From contig CANQVL010000031.1 in NCBI GenBank assembly GCA_947627285.1, positions 1 through 32,810 on the forward strand: a stretch of 32,810 nucleotides of DNA, read 5' to 3'. The stretch is from an uncultured Oscillospiraceae bacterium (GTDB lineage Bacteria > Bacillota > Clostridia > Oscillospirales > Oscillospiraceae). The translations under genes were made by a program, and so were the position numbers. Below, in pieces: positions 15,555 to 22,653 of the stretch. A model generated the notes under the pieces. That model was given only the letters and a program-made list of their open reading frames with translations. It was not told where the DNA came from and made no database searches. The stretch's first letter is position 1; each line of letters begins with the position of its first letter.

Positions 15555-16737
15555 CCGGGCTTGTCTCCCAATCCTGTCCGCCGCGTCTTTGGGCGGGGGC
15601 GGCGTATGCCAGGGAATAGACGTCAACGGCGAGCGTGTCAAGCCTGAAGATCCTCTGGGCCTCGGGCGGGAGGCGATTGCCAGAGGCGGGCTTTGTGATA
15701 ATGGGCTTTGACGCCCTTCTCTTTATGAGCTTCAGCGCCTCCCTGCCCCTTTCGTTGGCGGCAAGGAGGCGGAGATACGGGGGCTCGCCCCTCTGGGTGT
15801 CCGCCGTGACCCCCAGAAGCGCCGCCATAGCCATCCGTCGGAGACGGGCGTGGGCGTAGCGCTTCGTCTTCACCCTGTCCAGCACGGCATCTAAGGTGGG
15901 CTCGGTGCGGGAGAACCTTTCAAGCCTCATCCAAAGCCCCTCGGACCCGTCGGGGAGCCTTTGAAAGGCGTCCATGGGCAGGGTCCTGAGGGCGTACATC
16001 ACGGCGCTCTCAAGGTCGCGTACCGACACCGGCGCGCGGCCCGCGTCCGCCTCCCGCTTCAAAACGGCAAACGCCTCGGGGGGCATATATTCCGATGGGT
16101 CCCCGCCCTCCAGGAGGAGCCTTCGTATCTCCGACGCGCCGGCGACGCCGCCGGAGGGCGCGCCGTCGTGCCTCGCGCCGAATCTGGGCACGGCGAGTGG
16201 GACCATTTTCGATCCGGAGGCGAGCATGGCCTTCAAATATTCCACAGCCAGAATGTTGTTTGGCTCCCGCAGTAAAAGCGCCTCGTCGCCCAGGGCTCCC
16301 CTCAGCGCTTTTTCACGGGCGGCGGCGTAGGACACGCCGGACCCCAACTCGCGCCTTATCCGCAGGGAGACCTCCTCGGAACGCGCAGCCGTGGCGAGGG
16401 CAAGGAGCCTTTCGGCGTCGGGGCACTCGCAGCCGAAGGAGATAAAGTCCGCGCCGACGGCATCCAGCAGGGCGACGCCGCCGGAGGCGAACCGCTCCGC
16501 CGAGCCTATCGCCCAGGGAAGCGGCAGCTCAAAGACAATATCCGCCCCGCCAAGGACCGCCATCTCCGCCCTGGCGTGCTTGCCCACTATCGCGGGCTCC
16601 CCGCGCTGGACGAAGTCCCCGCTCATGACGCAGACGACGGCTGTGTCCCCGCCGCAAAGCTCCCTCGCTTGCGCAAGCTGATAGGCGTGCCCCAGGTGGA
16701 AGGGGTTATATTCGCATATGACGCCCGTTATTTTCAT
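15544..16737 (-). CDS. tmcAL: tRNA(Met) cytidine acetate ligase
   Basis: A 397-residue cytoplasmic enzyme of the former YlbM/DUF795 family. It starts MKITGVICEYNPFHLGH, where HLGH (14-17) is the nucleotidyltransferase-type ATP site. Further family features are VVCVMSGDFVQRGEPAIVGKHARAEMA, ADIVFELPLPWAIGSAERFASGGVALL and FGCE. TmcAL activates acetate with ATP to acetyl-AMP and acetylates C34 of elongator tRNA-Met. ATG 16737 is chosen for the conserved N-terminus and the purine-rich GGGGTGG upstream. It is divergent from acetate kinase, another acetate-using enzyme, with about 180 bp between the starts. Length agrees with the family. Tail-to-tail overlap of 11 bp with spoIID. Confidence 0.93.
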   Translation of the reverse strand: MKITGVICEYNPFHLGHAYQLAQARELCGGDTAVVCVMSGDFVQRGEPAIVGKHARAEMAVLGGADIVFELPLPWAIGSAERFASGGVALLDAVGADFISFGCECPDAERLLALATAARSEEVSLRIRRELGSGVSYAAAREKALRGALGDEALLLREPNNILAVEYLKAMLASGSKMVPLAVPRFGARHDGAPSGGVAGASEIRRLLLEGGDPSEYMPPEAFAVLKREADAGRAPVSVRDLESAVMYALRTLPMDAFQRLPDGSEGLWMRLERFSRTEPTLDAVLDRVKTKRYAHARLRRMAMAALLGVTADTQRGEPPYLRLLAANERGREALKLIKRRASKPIITKPASGNRLPPEAQRIFRLDTLAVDVYSLAYAAPAQRRGGQDWETSPVML

Positions 16738-16774
16738 GTTCCCACCCCTTTTTTCCCTTTCAGACCGGAAATTT

Positions 16775-16812
16775 TGCGCCGGCTTCATTTTTCTGCGCCG
16801 ATTTCATTTTTC
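16775..16812. repeat. Two tandem 19-bp repeats between tmcAL and ackA
   Basis: Copies at 16775-16793 and 16794-16812 read TGCGCCGgcTTCATTTTTC and TGCGCCGatTTCATTTTTC, differing at two bases. They lie just upstream of the acetate kinase -35 and in the tmcAL leader. Possibly a duplicated regulator site, possibly a chance duplication. Confidence 0.7.
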
Positions 16813-16815
16813 CTA

Positions 16816-16844
16816 TTGTGCATTTTCCGAATTTGGTTTAGAAT
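16816..16844 (+). promoter_or_regulatory. Promoter of ackA
   Basis: TTGTGC (16816-16821) and TAGAAT (16839-16844) are separated by exactly 17 bp. Transcription would begin near 16851, about 65 nt before the start codon. Confidence 0.75.
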
Positions 16845-16915
16845 AGGTATATGTCCAGCCTGTGCCGTTTTATTTTATACCAACGCTGACAAATTTACAA
16901 GGGAAGGTAATGAAA

Positions 16916-18106
16916 ATGAAAATTCTTGTCATCAACGCCGGCTCCTCCTCTCTCAAATATCAGCTCATGGACTCCGATTCCGGAACCGTATTCGCCAAGG
17001 GACTGTGCGAGCGGATCGGCATTGACGGCCGCCTCACCCACAAGGTCCCCGGACGTGAGGACGTGAAGTCGGACATCCCCATGCCCACCCACAACGAGGC
17101 GATAAAGGCCGTCATGGACGCCCTTGTGGACCCGGTGCGCGGCGTCATCAAGTCCACCGACGAGATCGACGCCGTGGGTCACCGGGTGGTACACGGCGGC
17201 GCGGAATTTGCCGCCAGCTGCGTCATTGACGACTCCGTCATCGCCGCCATCGAGCGGTGCATCCCCTTCGGGCCCCTCCACAACCCCGCCAACCTCATGG
17301 GCATCCGCGCCTGCATGGAGGCCATGCCCGGAAAGACGCAGGTCGCCGTCTTTGACACCGCCTTCCACCAGACCATGCCCCCCAAGGCGTACATCTACGC
17401 CCTGCCCTATGAGTATTACGAGAAGGACGGCGTGAGGCGCTACGGCTTCCACGGCACCTCCCACAAGTATATTGCAGGTCAGGCCCTCCGTGCGCTGGGA
17501 AAAGAGGGTCACCCCGAGGGAACGAAGATAATCTCCTGCCACCTGGGCAACGGCTCCTCCCTCGCCGCCATCGTGGACGGCAAGGTGGTGGACACCTCCA
17601 TGGGCCTCGGGCCTCTCGCCGGCTTTCCCATGGGCACCCGCTCCGGCGACATCGACCCCACCATCATGGAATATCTCATGGGCCGCTACGGTTGGGACAT
17701 CAAGGAAATGCTTAACGTGCTCAACAAGAAGTCCGGCGTGCTGGGCATCTCCGGCGTGAGCTCCGACTTCCGCGACCTCACTGCCGCCGCCAACGAGGGC
17801 AACGAGCGCGCCGCCCTCGCCCTTGACAAGTTCGCCTACGAGGTCAAAAAGTACATCGGCGCCTACGCCGCCGCCATGGGCGGAGTTGACGCCATAGTCT
17901 TCACCGCCGGCGTGGGCGAGAACGACGCGGACATGCGTATGCGCATCGCCTCCGGGCTTGAGTTCATGGGCGTGAAGATCTGCCCCCACTGCAACGCCAC
18001 CCGCGGCAAGGAGGAGATCTCCGCCGCCGACTCCAAGGTCAAGGTCTTCGTCATCCCCACAAACGAGGAGCTCATGATTGCCATGGACACCGCGGAGCTG
18101 GCTTGA
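16916..18106 (+). CDS. ackA: Acetate kinase
   Basis: A 396-residue enzyme (EC 2.7.2.1) that interconverts acetyl phosphate plus ADP with acetate plus ATP, the energy-yielding last step of acetate fermentation. The sequence begins MKILVINAGSSSLKYQL with Asn7 of the ATPase-fold phosphate loop. It contains VGHRVVHGG, VAVFDTAFHQTMP, RRYGFHGTSHKY, SCHLGNGSSLAAI, DTSMGLGPLAGFPMGTRSGDIDP, FTAGVGEN and PTNEELMIA, all conserved in the family. The second of two in-frame ATGs is chosen, with GGAAGG 8 nt upstream; the first, at 16910, has a spacing of only 2 nt. Its own promoter lies upstream and hairpins follow. No pta gene is seen beside it. Confidence 0.97.
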   Translation: MKILVINAGSSSLKYQLMDSDSGTVFAKGLCERIGIDGRLTHKVPGREDVKSDIPMPTHNEAIKAVMDALVDPVRGVIKSTDEIDAVGHRVVHGGAEFAASCVIDDSVIAAIERCIPFGPLHNPANLMGIRACMEAMPGKTQVAVFDTAFHQTMPPKAYIYALPYEYYEKDGVRRYGFHGTSHKYIAGQALRALGKEGHPEGTKIISCHLGNGSSLAAIVDGKVVDTSMGLGPLAGFPMGTRSGDIDPTIMEYLMGRYGWDIKEMLNVLNKKSGVLGISGVSSDFRDLTAAANEGNERAALALDKFAYEVKKYIGAYAAAMGGVDAIVFTAGVGENDADMRMRIASGLEFMGVKICPHCNATRGKEEISAADSKVKVFVIPTNEELMIAMDTAELA

Positions 18107-18114
18107 GAACTGGC

Positions 18115-18180
18115 TTGAAAGGGCTTCGCCCTTTCAATGCCATGATACCTTCAAAAAAGGGCGGAGCCCTTTTTTGAAGG
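18115..18180 (+). terminator. Two hairpins after ackA, probable terminator
   Basis: The first stem is TTGAAAGGGC/GCCCTTTCAA (18115-18137, loop TTC). The second is a perfect 15-bp stem at 18148-18180 with an A6 run in its left arm and a T6 run in its right arm, so it could stop transcription from either side. The second hairpin is also the first module of the repeat element described for this gap. Confidence 0.65.
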
Positions 18181-18323
18181 GGATGCGTGCGGAAAGTCCC
18201 CGTGAAAGGTCTGCGGACCTTTCGCGGGGGCTTTCCTGCTGTCGCGCGGCGCGCACGCCCCGAAGGGGCGCACACTTGCGCGACAAGAGGTGATTTTTCC
18301 GACGCGCATGTCGTCGGAAAAAT
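18148..18323 (+). repeat. Modular hairpin element, copy 1 (full form)
   Basis: Hairpin A 18148-18180; linker GGGGATGCGTGCGG (18179-18192); hairpin B 18191-18236 (GGAAAG...CTTTCC); hairpin C about 18240-18284, whose top is GCACGCCCCGAAGGGGCGCAC; linker AGAGGTG; hairpin D 18293-18323 (ATTTTTCCGAC/GTCGGAAAAAT). Compared with copy 2, the linkers and the C tip are the same but the stems of A, B and C have unrelated sequences that still pair. No gene is present in the 354-bp gap from 18107 to 18460. Confidence 0.75.
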
Positions 18324-18395
18324 ATTGGAATTGGAGATTGTTATCGGTGCGTTTCTGCGGGGTACTTTCTGTTGTTAAAGTGTTGAGATAGCGTC

Positions 18396-18424
18396 TTTAC
18401 AAGAAGGGGGGATTGTGGTACAGT
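18396..18424 (+). promoter_or_regulatory. Promoter of the deoC-udp-cdd operon
   Basis: TTTACA (18396-18401) and TACAGT (18419-18424) are separated by 17 bp. The start site would be near 18431, 30 nt before the deoC ATG. Confidence 0.6.
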
Positions 18425-18460
18425 AGCTGAAAAGGGGCGATTAAAAAAGAGGGGGTTTTT

Positions 18461-19138
18461 ATGGATATTTGTGAGATTTTGGGTAAGGTGGACCATACGC
18501 TTCTTGCTCAGGGGGCTACTTGGGGGGAGATACGCGGGGTGTGTGACGACGGGATGAGGTATCGCACGGCGTCGGTGTGTATCCCCGCAAGCTTTGTGCG
18601 GGCGGCAAAGGAGTACGTGGGGGACGCTCTGGCGGTCTGCACCGTCATTGGCTTTCCCAACGGCTACTCCACCACGGCGGCGAAGGTCTTTGAGACCGCC
18701 GACGCCATTGAGAACGGCGCCGACGAGATCGACATGGTTATAAACATCGGCTGGGTAAAGGACAGGCGCTGGGACGACATACTCGCCGAGATCCGCGCCG
18801 TCAAGACCGCCTGCGGGGAGAGGATACTCAAGGTCATCGTCGAGACCTGCCTGCTCACCGGCGAGGAGAAGGTGAGGCTCTGCCGCCTTGTCTCGGAGTC
18901 CGGCGCGGACTACATCAAGACCTCCACGGGCTTCGCCGGAGGCGGAGCGACGCGGGAGGACGTGGCGCTGTTCGCCGCGAATGTGGCGCCCCACGTGAAG
19001 ATCAAGGCCGCCGGCGGGATAAGCTCGCTTGAGGACGCCGAGGACTTCATAAGGCTCGGCGCGTCGAGGCTCGGGACGAGCCGGATTGTGAAGATAGTCA
19101 AGAACGCGGAAAAAAGCGCTGATAAAGGGGGAAAATGA
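18461..19138 (+). CDS. deoC: Deoxyribose-phosphate aldolase
   Basis: A 225-residue TIM-barrel class I aldolase (EC 4.1.2.4) that splits 2-deoxyribose 5-phosphate into glyceraldehyde 3-phosphate and acetaldehyde. The Schiff-base lysine is Lys153 in YIKTSTGF; Lys182 in IKAAGGIS and Asp91 in EIDMVIN complete the active site. VDHTLL at the N-terminus and [10 protein letters not shown] are also typical. AGAGGGGG precedes the ATG by 5 nt. It is followed after 1 nt by udp and then cdd, so deoxycytidine and (deoxy)uridine can be taken through uracil and deoxyribose phosphate to glycolysis. No phosphopentomutase gene is visible in the window. Confidence 0.97.
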   Translation: MDICEILGKVDHTLLAQGATWGEIRGVCDDGMRYRTASVCIPASFVRAAKEYVGDALAVCTVIGFPNGYSTTAAKVFETADAIENGADEIDMVINIGWVKDRRWDDILAEIRAVKTACGERILKVIVETCLLTGEEKVRLCRLVSESGADYIKTSTGFAGGGATREDVALFAANVAPHVKIKAAGGISSLEDAEDFIRLGASRLGTSRIVKIVKNAEKSADKGGK

Positions 19139-19139
19139 A

Positions 19140-19910
19140 ATGCTGCCATCGGAAAAACAGTACCACATCCAATGCGCGCCCGGCGACGTGGGCAGATACG
19201 TGCTCCTGCCCGGCGACCCCGGCAGGTGCCGGTCCATCGCGGAGCTCTTTGACGAGCCCCGCTTCGTGGTCCAAAATAGGGAATACCGGGTCTACACCGG
19301 CACTCTCCTGGGGGAGAAGGTCTCGGTATGCTCCACCGGCATCGGCGGGCCCTCGGCGGCAATCGCCATGGAGGAGCTTGCGGCAATCGGCGCGGACACC
19401 TTTGTCCGCGTGGGGACCTGCGGTGGGATAGACATAGACGTGCAGTCCGGCGACATCGTGGTCGCCACAGGCGCCATACGCTTTGAGCACACAAGCGTGG
19501 AATACGCGCCCATTGAATTTCCCGCCGTGCCCGACTTTGACGTGGCGGCGGCACTGCGGGACGCGTCCGCGGCGCTGGGTTACCGCACCCACATGGGCGT
19601 GGTCCAGTGCAAGGACAGCTTCTACGGACAGCACTCCCCCGGTCGTATGCCGGTGAGCTTTGAGCTTCTGCAAAAATGGGAGGCGTGGAAGCGCCTGGGC
19701 GTCAAGGCCAGCGAGATGGAGTCCGCCGCCCTCTTTGTTGTCGCGGCGGCGCTGAAGGTCCGCTGTGGCAGCTGCTTCCACGTTGTTTGGAACCAGGAAC
19801 GGGAGGCGGCGGGCCTGGACCAGGCGGAGAGCCACGACACCTCCGCCGCCGTCAGGGTGGGCGTGGAGGCGGTAAAGCGGCTCATTGAGCTTGACCGCGC
19901 CGCCCGCTGA
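19140..19910 (+). CDS. udp: Uridine phosphorylase
   Basis: A 256-residue nucleoside phosphorylase-I family enzyme (EC 2.4.2.3) releasing uracil and (deoxy)ribose 1-phosphate. Hallmarks are LLPGDPGR (phosphate and ribose site), [37 protein letters not shown] and [12 protein letters not shown]. The CKDSFY and EMESAA motifs favour uridine over purine nucleosides. The ATG lies 1 nt after the deoC stop, with AAAGGGGG 8 nt upstream at the end of deoC. It is the middle gene of the pyrimidine salvage operon. Confidence 0.93.
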   Translation: MLPSEKQYHIQCAPGDVGRYVLLPGDPGRCRSIAELFDEPRFVVQNREYRVYTGTLLGEKVSVCSTGIGGPSAAIAMEELAAIGADTFVRVGTCGGIDIDVQSGDIVVATGAIRFEHTSVEYAPIEFPAVPDFDVAAALRDASAALGYRTHMGVVQCKDSFYGQHSPGRMPVSFELLQKWEAWKRLGVKASEMESAALFVVAAALKVRCGSCFHVVWNQEREAAGLDQAESHDTSAAVRVGVEAVKRLIELDRAAR

Positions 19911-19931
19911 AATTTTAAAAGAGGTGATAAA

Positions 19932-20333
19932 ATGACCGCCGAGGAGCTTTGCAAAAAGGCCGTGGAAATGATAGACATGGCATACGCGCCATACTCCCGC
20001 TTCCGCGTTGGCGCGGCGGTGGAGTGCGACGACGGCACGGTCTACACCGGCTGTAACATAGAAAACGCCGCGTTCACCCCCACCAACTGCGCGGAGCGCA
20101 CCGCCATATTCAAGGCCGTCAGCGAGGGACACCGCCGCTTCCGCCGTATCGCTGTGGCGGCGGAGACCGAGGACTTCACCGCCCCCTGCGGCGTATGCCG
20201 TCAGGTGATGGCGGAGTTCTCTCCGGATATGGAAATCCTCATGGTAAACCGCGCCGGCGATGTCAAAACCCTCCCCCTCCGCCAGCTCTTCCCCTGCGGC
20301 TTTGACAGCACCAGCCTGACCCCCTGCCAATGA
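19932..20333 (+). CDS. cdd: Cytidine deaminase
   Basis: A 133-residue zinc enzyme (EC 3.5.4.5) that deaminates cytidine and deoxycytidine to uridine and deoxyuridine. The zinc site is Cys53-Ala-Glu55 (TNCAERTA) with Cys86-x-x-Cys89 (PCGVCRQ). Glu55 is the proton shuttle, and NIENAAF (42-48) binds substrate. Length and spacing match the homotetrameric Bacillus type. AGAGGTG lies before the ATG. It follows udp by 21 bp as the last gene of the operon and feeds uridine to udp. Confidence 0.97.
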   Translation: MTAEELCKKAVEMIDMAYAPYSRFRVGAAVECDDGTVYTGCNIENAAFTPTNCAERTAIFKAVSEGHRRFRRIAVAAETEDFTAPCGVCRQVMAEFSPDMEILMVNRAGDVKTLPLRQLFPCGFDSTSLTPCQ

Positions 20334-20352
20334 GCGGGGAACGAATTTCACA

Positions 20353-20381
20353 TTGACAAACTAACGCTGTTAGTATACAAT
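20353..20381 (+). promoter_or_regulatory. Promoter of the tetR-MATE operon
   Basis: TTGACA (20353-20358) is a perfect -35 and TACAAT (20376-20381) the -10, with 17 bp between. The whole spacer and the -10 are inside the palindromic operator, so repressor binding would block RNA polymerase. Confidence 0.88.
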
Positions 20382-20400
20382 ATACTAACAGCGTTAGTTT
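20358..20400. promoter_or_regulatory. Double TetR-type operator, 43-bp palindrome
   Basis: Perfect 20-bp inverted arms (20358-20377 and 20381-20400) surround CAA. Each arm contains a smaller dyad, CTAAC-GCT-GTTAG (20361-20373) and CTAAC-AGC-GTTAG (20385-20397), centred 24 bp apart. This fits two repressor dimers. The site overlaps the promoter and lies 18 bp before the tetR start, which indicates autoregulation. Confidence 0.85.
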
Positions 20401-20417
20401 GTTTAGGCGGTGATCCA

Positions 20418-20999
20418 ATGGCACGACAGGGGTTAACTCACGCGGACATCATAAATGCCGCCATTGAGCTCATAGAATCTGAGGGACTGCACAGCTTCTC
20501 TCTGCGGGAGCTGGCGGGCAGGCTCCATATCAAGGCTTCGTCGCTCTATAACCACATTCGTAATATGGACGAGCTCTACACCGAGATCGGTTATTACGCC
20601 ATTTCAGAACTGAAAAAGGCACAGCTCCGCGCCATTGAGGGTAAGGAGCGGACGCAGGCAATAGAGGCGCTTGCTGACGCCTATTACCGCTTCGGCAAGG
20701 AGAGGCCGGAGATATACAAGGTCATACTTTCCCTGCCGATGGTGAAAAACGACGCGATACACAAGGCGGGGTTTGACATCATAGAGCCCATCATGACCGC
20801 GATGGACGGCTACCGGCTGACAGATTTGCAGAAAAGGCACCTGCAAAGGGTTTTTCGCAGTATCATGCACGGCTTTATATCCCAGGAGGAGGCGGGCTGT
20901 TTTCGGCAGTTCCCGGAGGATGCCGCCGAAAGCTGCCGAATGGCAGTCCGGGGATTTATTTTGCTCCTGGAGATTTCAGAAAAAGAGGCGCGGATATGA
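20418..20999 (+). CDS. TetR/AcrR-family transcriptional repressor
   Basis: A 193-residue regulator. Residues about 5-52 form the TetR helix-turn-helix (IINAAIELIESEGLHSFSLRELAGRLHIKASSLYNHI). The rest is a helical ligand-binding domain of the type that carries a GF(I/V)xxE-like motif (HGFISQEEAG). GGCGGTGA precedes the ATG. The stop overlaps the start of the MATE exporter gene (ATGA), so the pair is translationally coupled. With the palindromic operator over the promoter, it most likely represses itself and the exporter until a toxic compound binds. The inducer is unknown. Confidence 0.92.
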   Translation: MARQGLTHADIINAAIELIESEGLHSFSLRELAGRLHIKASSLYNHIRNMDELYTEIGYYAISELKKAQLRAIEGKERTQAIEALADAYYRFGKERPEIYKVILSLPMVKNDAIHKAGFDIIEPIMTAMDGYRLTDLQKRHLQRVFRSIMHGFISQEEAGCFRQFPEDAAESCRMAVRGFILLLEISEKEARI

Positions 21000-22354
21000 A
21001 AACCGACAAAACTGAGCTTTTTGAAAAGACGCCCGTCCCGCGGGCGGTCCTGTCCCTTGTGGTCCCCACCGTCATAAGTCAGATAATAACCGTCATCTAC
21101 AACATGGCGGACACGTTTTTTATCGGTCAGCTGAACGACCCGAACCAGGTCGCCGCCGCGTCCCTCTCCCTGCCGCTGTTCCTGCTGACCACGGGTCTTG
21201 CAAACCTCTTCGGTATAGGCGGCGCCAGCCTCATCTCCCGCAGTCTGGGGCTGGGAGATACGGAAAAGGTCAAAAGGACCTCCGCCTTTTGTATATGGAC
21301 CTCGGCAGCGGCGGCGCTTATGTACGGGCTCGCGATTTACGCCTTTCGCGGGGCGGTTTTGCCCGCCGTGGGAGCCGACGAGTATACATACGGCTTTTGT
21401 GAAAGCTACCTCTTCTGGACCCTCACCGTGGGCGCGGTGCCCACGGTCCTCAACGCCGCCCTCGCCCACCTTGTCCGGGCGGAGGGCTATTCCGGGCAGG
21501 CGAGCTTCGGCGTCGCCCTGGGCGGAGTGCTCAACATCCTGCTTGACCCGGTGTTCATCTTCGGCTTTCACCTGGAGATCGCGGGCGCTGCCGTCGCCAC
21601 CATGCTCTCCAATCTGACGGCGACGGCGTACTTTGTGGCGCTGATCCTCGGCAGACGCGGCAGGTTCCACCTTACGCTCGACCCGAGATACTACTCCGTC
21701 TCCGACGGCATACCCCGCGAGGTCCTGCTGGTGGGGCTCCCCAGCTCCATAATGAACCTGATGGGCATATTCTCCAACATCACCCTCAACAAGCTCTTGG
21801 TCAATTACTCCAACGCCGCCGTCGCGGGGATTGGCATCGCCAAGAAGATCGACATGCTCGCCTTTGCCATCGCCAACGGTCTTTCCCAGGGCGTCATACC
21901 CCTCATCGGCTACAACTATTCCGCCAAAAACACACGCCGTATGCGTGAGGTCGTCAAGGTGACGCTACTTTTGAGCCTCGCCGTCACGACTGCCGGCGCG
22001 GTACTTTTGTTCACCTGCGCCAATCCCCTGGTGCGCGCCTTCATTAACGACCCCGAGACGGTGCGCTACGGCAGTATGTTCCAGCGCATAATATGTATCA
22101 CGGGCCCCTTCACCGCCATCACCACGGTCATCATATCCATCTTCCAGTCCGTGGGGCAGAAGGGAAAGCCCCTCATTCTCTCCATGCTCCGAAAGGGCGG
22201 CCTTGACGTGCCGTTCATGTTTCTCCTCGACCGCGCCGGCGGCGCCGACGCCATCGCCTGGGCCACCCCCATTGCCGACTGCGGCGCCATGCTCGTGGGT
22301 ATCCTCCTGTTCATCCCCCTCTGGAGAAAAATGAGCAGAGACACGCGGGATTAA
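20996..22354 (+). CDS. MATE-family multidrug/sodium antiporter
   Basis: A 452-residue integral membrane protein with about 12 membrane spans in two halves. It begins with FEKTPVPRAVLSLVVPTVISQIITVIYNMADTFFIGQL, characteristic of the DinF/NorM-like MATE family. Typical second elements are VRAEGYSGQASFGVALGGVLNILLDPVFIF and ANGLSQGVIPLIGYNYSAKN. MATE proteins expel cationic drugs or metabolites in exchange for Na+ or H+. It is coupled to the preceding tetR gene, so it is probably an inducible efflux pump. Substrate cannot be told from the sequence. Confidence 0.93.
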   Translation: MKTDKTELFEKTPVPRAVLSLVVPTVISQIITVIYNMADTFFIGQLNDPNQVAAASLSLPLFLLTTGLANLFGIGGASLISRSLGLGDTEKVKRTSAFCIWTSAAAALMYGLAIYAFRGAVLPAVGADEYTYGFCESYLFWTLTVGAVPTVLNAALAHLVRAEGYSGQASFGVALGGVLNILLDPVFIFGFHLEIAGAAVATMLSNLTATAYFVALILGRRGRFHLTLDPRYYSVSDGIPREVLLVGLPSSIMNLMGIFSNITLNKLLVNYSNAAVAGIGIAKKIDMLAFAIANGLSQGVIPLIGYNYSAKNTRRMREVVKVTLLLSLAVTTAGAVLLFTCANPLVRAFINDPETVRYGSMFQRIICITGPFTAITTVIISIFQSVGQKGKPLILSMLRKGGLDVPFMFLLDRAGGADAIAWATPIADCGAMLVGILLFIPLWRKMSRDTRD

Positions 22355-22396
22355 TAATTACGGGAGCCGAGCCTCGCGGCCCGACTCCCGTCAGTC

Positions 22397-22568
22397 TGTC
22401 GGCAAAGGCCCTTGGCCTTTGCCGACAAGGGGAACGTGCGGAAAAAAGCCGTGAATTTTGCGAAATTCACGGCTTTTTCCCTGCCGTTTTGCTGCGCGCA
22501 CGCCCCGAAGGGGCGCACGCTTGCAAAACAAAAGGTAATTTTTCCGACGTACATGCCGCCGGAAAAAT
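22397..22568 (+). repeat. Modular hairpin element, copy 2 (full form)
   Basis: Hairpin A 22397-22427 (14-bp stem); linker AGGGGAACGTGCGG (22428-22441); hairpin B 22440-22480; hairpin C 22486-22529 (GTTTTGC/GCAAAAC around the same CGCCCCGAAGGGGCG tip as copy 1); linker AAAAGGTA; hairpin D 22538-22568. It fills most of the 299-bp gap between the convergent MATE and icd genes. A weaker imperfect hairpin precedes it at 22361-22390. Confidence 0.8.
22440..22480. terminator. Bidirectional terminator hairpin between MATE and icd
   Basis: An 18-bp stem with one bulged A and a TGCG loop. One arm begins GGAAAAAAGCC and the other ends GGCTTTTTCC, so both strands have a U run at the 3' side of the stem. 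It is hairpin B of the repeat element and could terminate both convergent genes. Confidence 0.65.
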
Positions 22569-22653
22569 ATTTGATATGAGACATTACTCTTTTCCGGAGT
22601 TTGTCAACAATTTGACAGGCAGCTATATCGACGACAGGTTTTCAAAATCCCCG

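Noticed and set aside
22489-22640. Short peptides containing FSDVHAAGKIF or its antisense KYFSGGMYVGKI in the intergenic gaps
   Set aside because: Similar translations occur at the three hairpin-element copies because the DNA repeat is conserved; they lack consistent starts and are not proteins.
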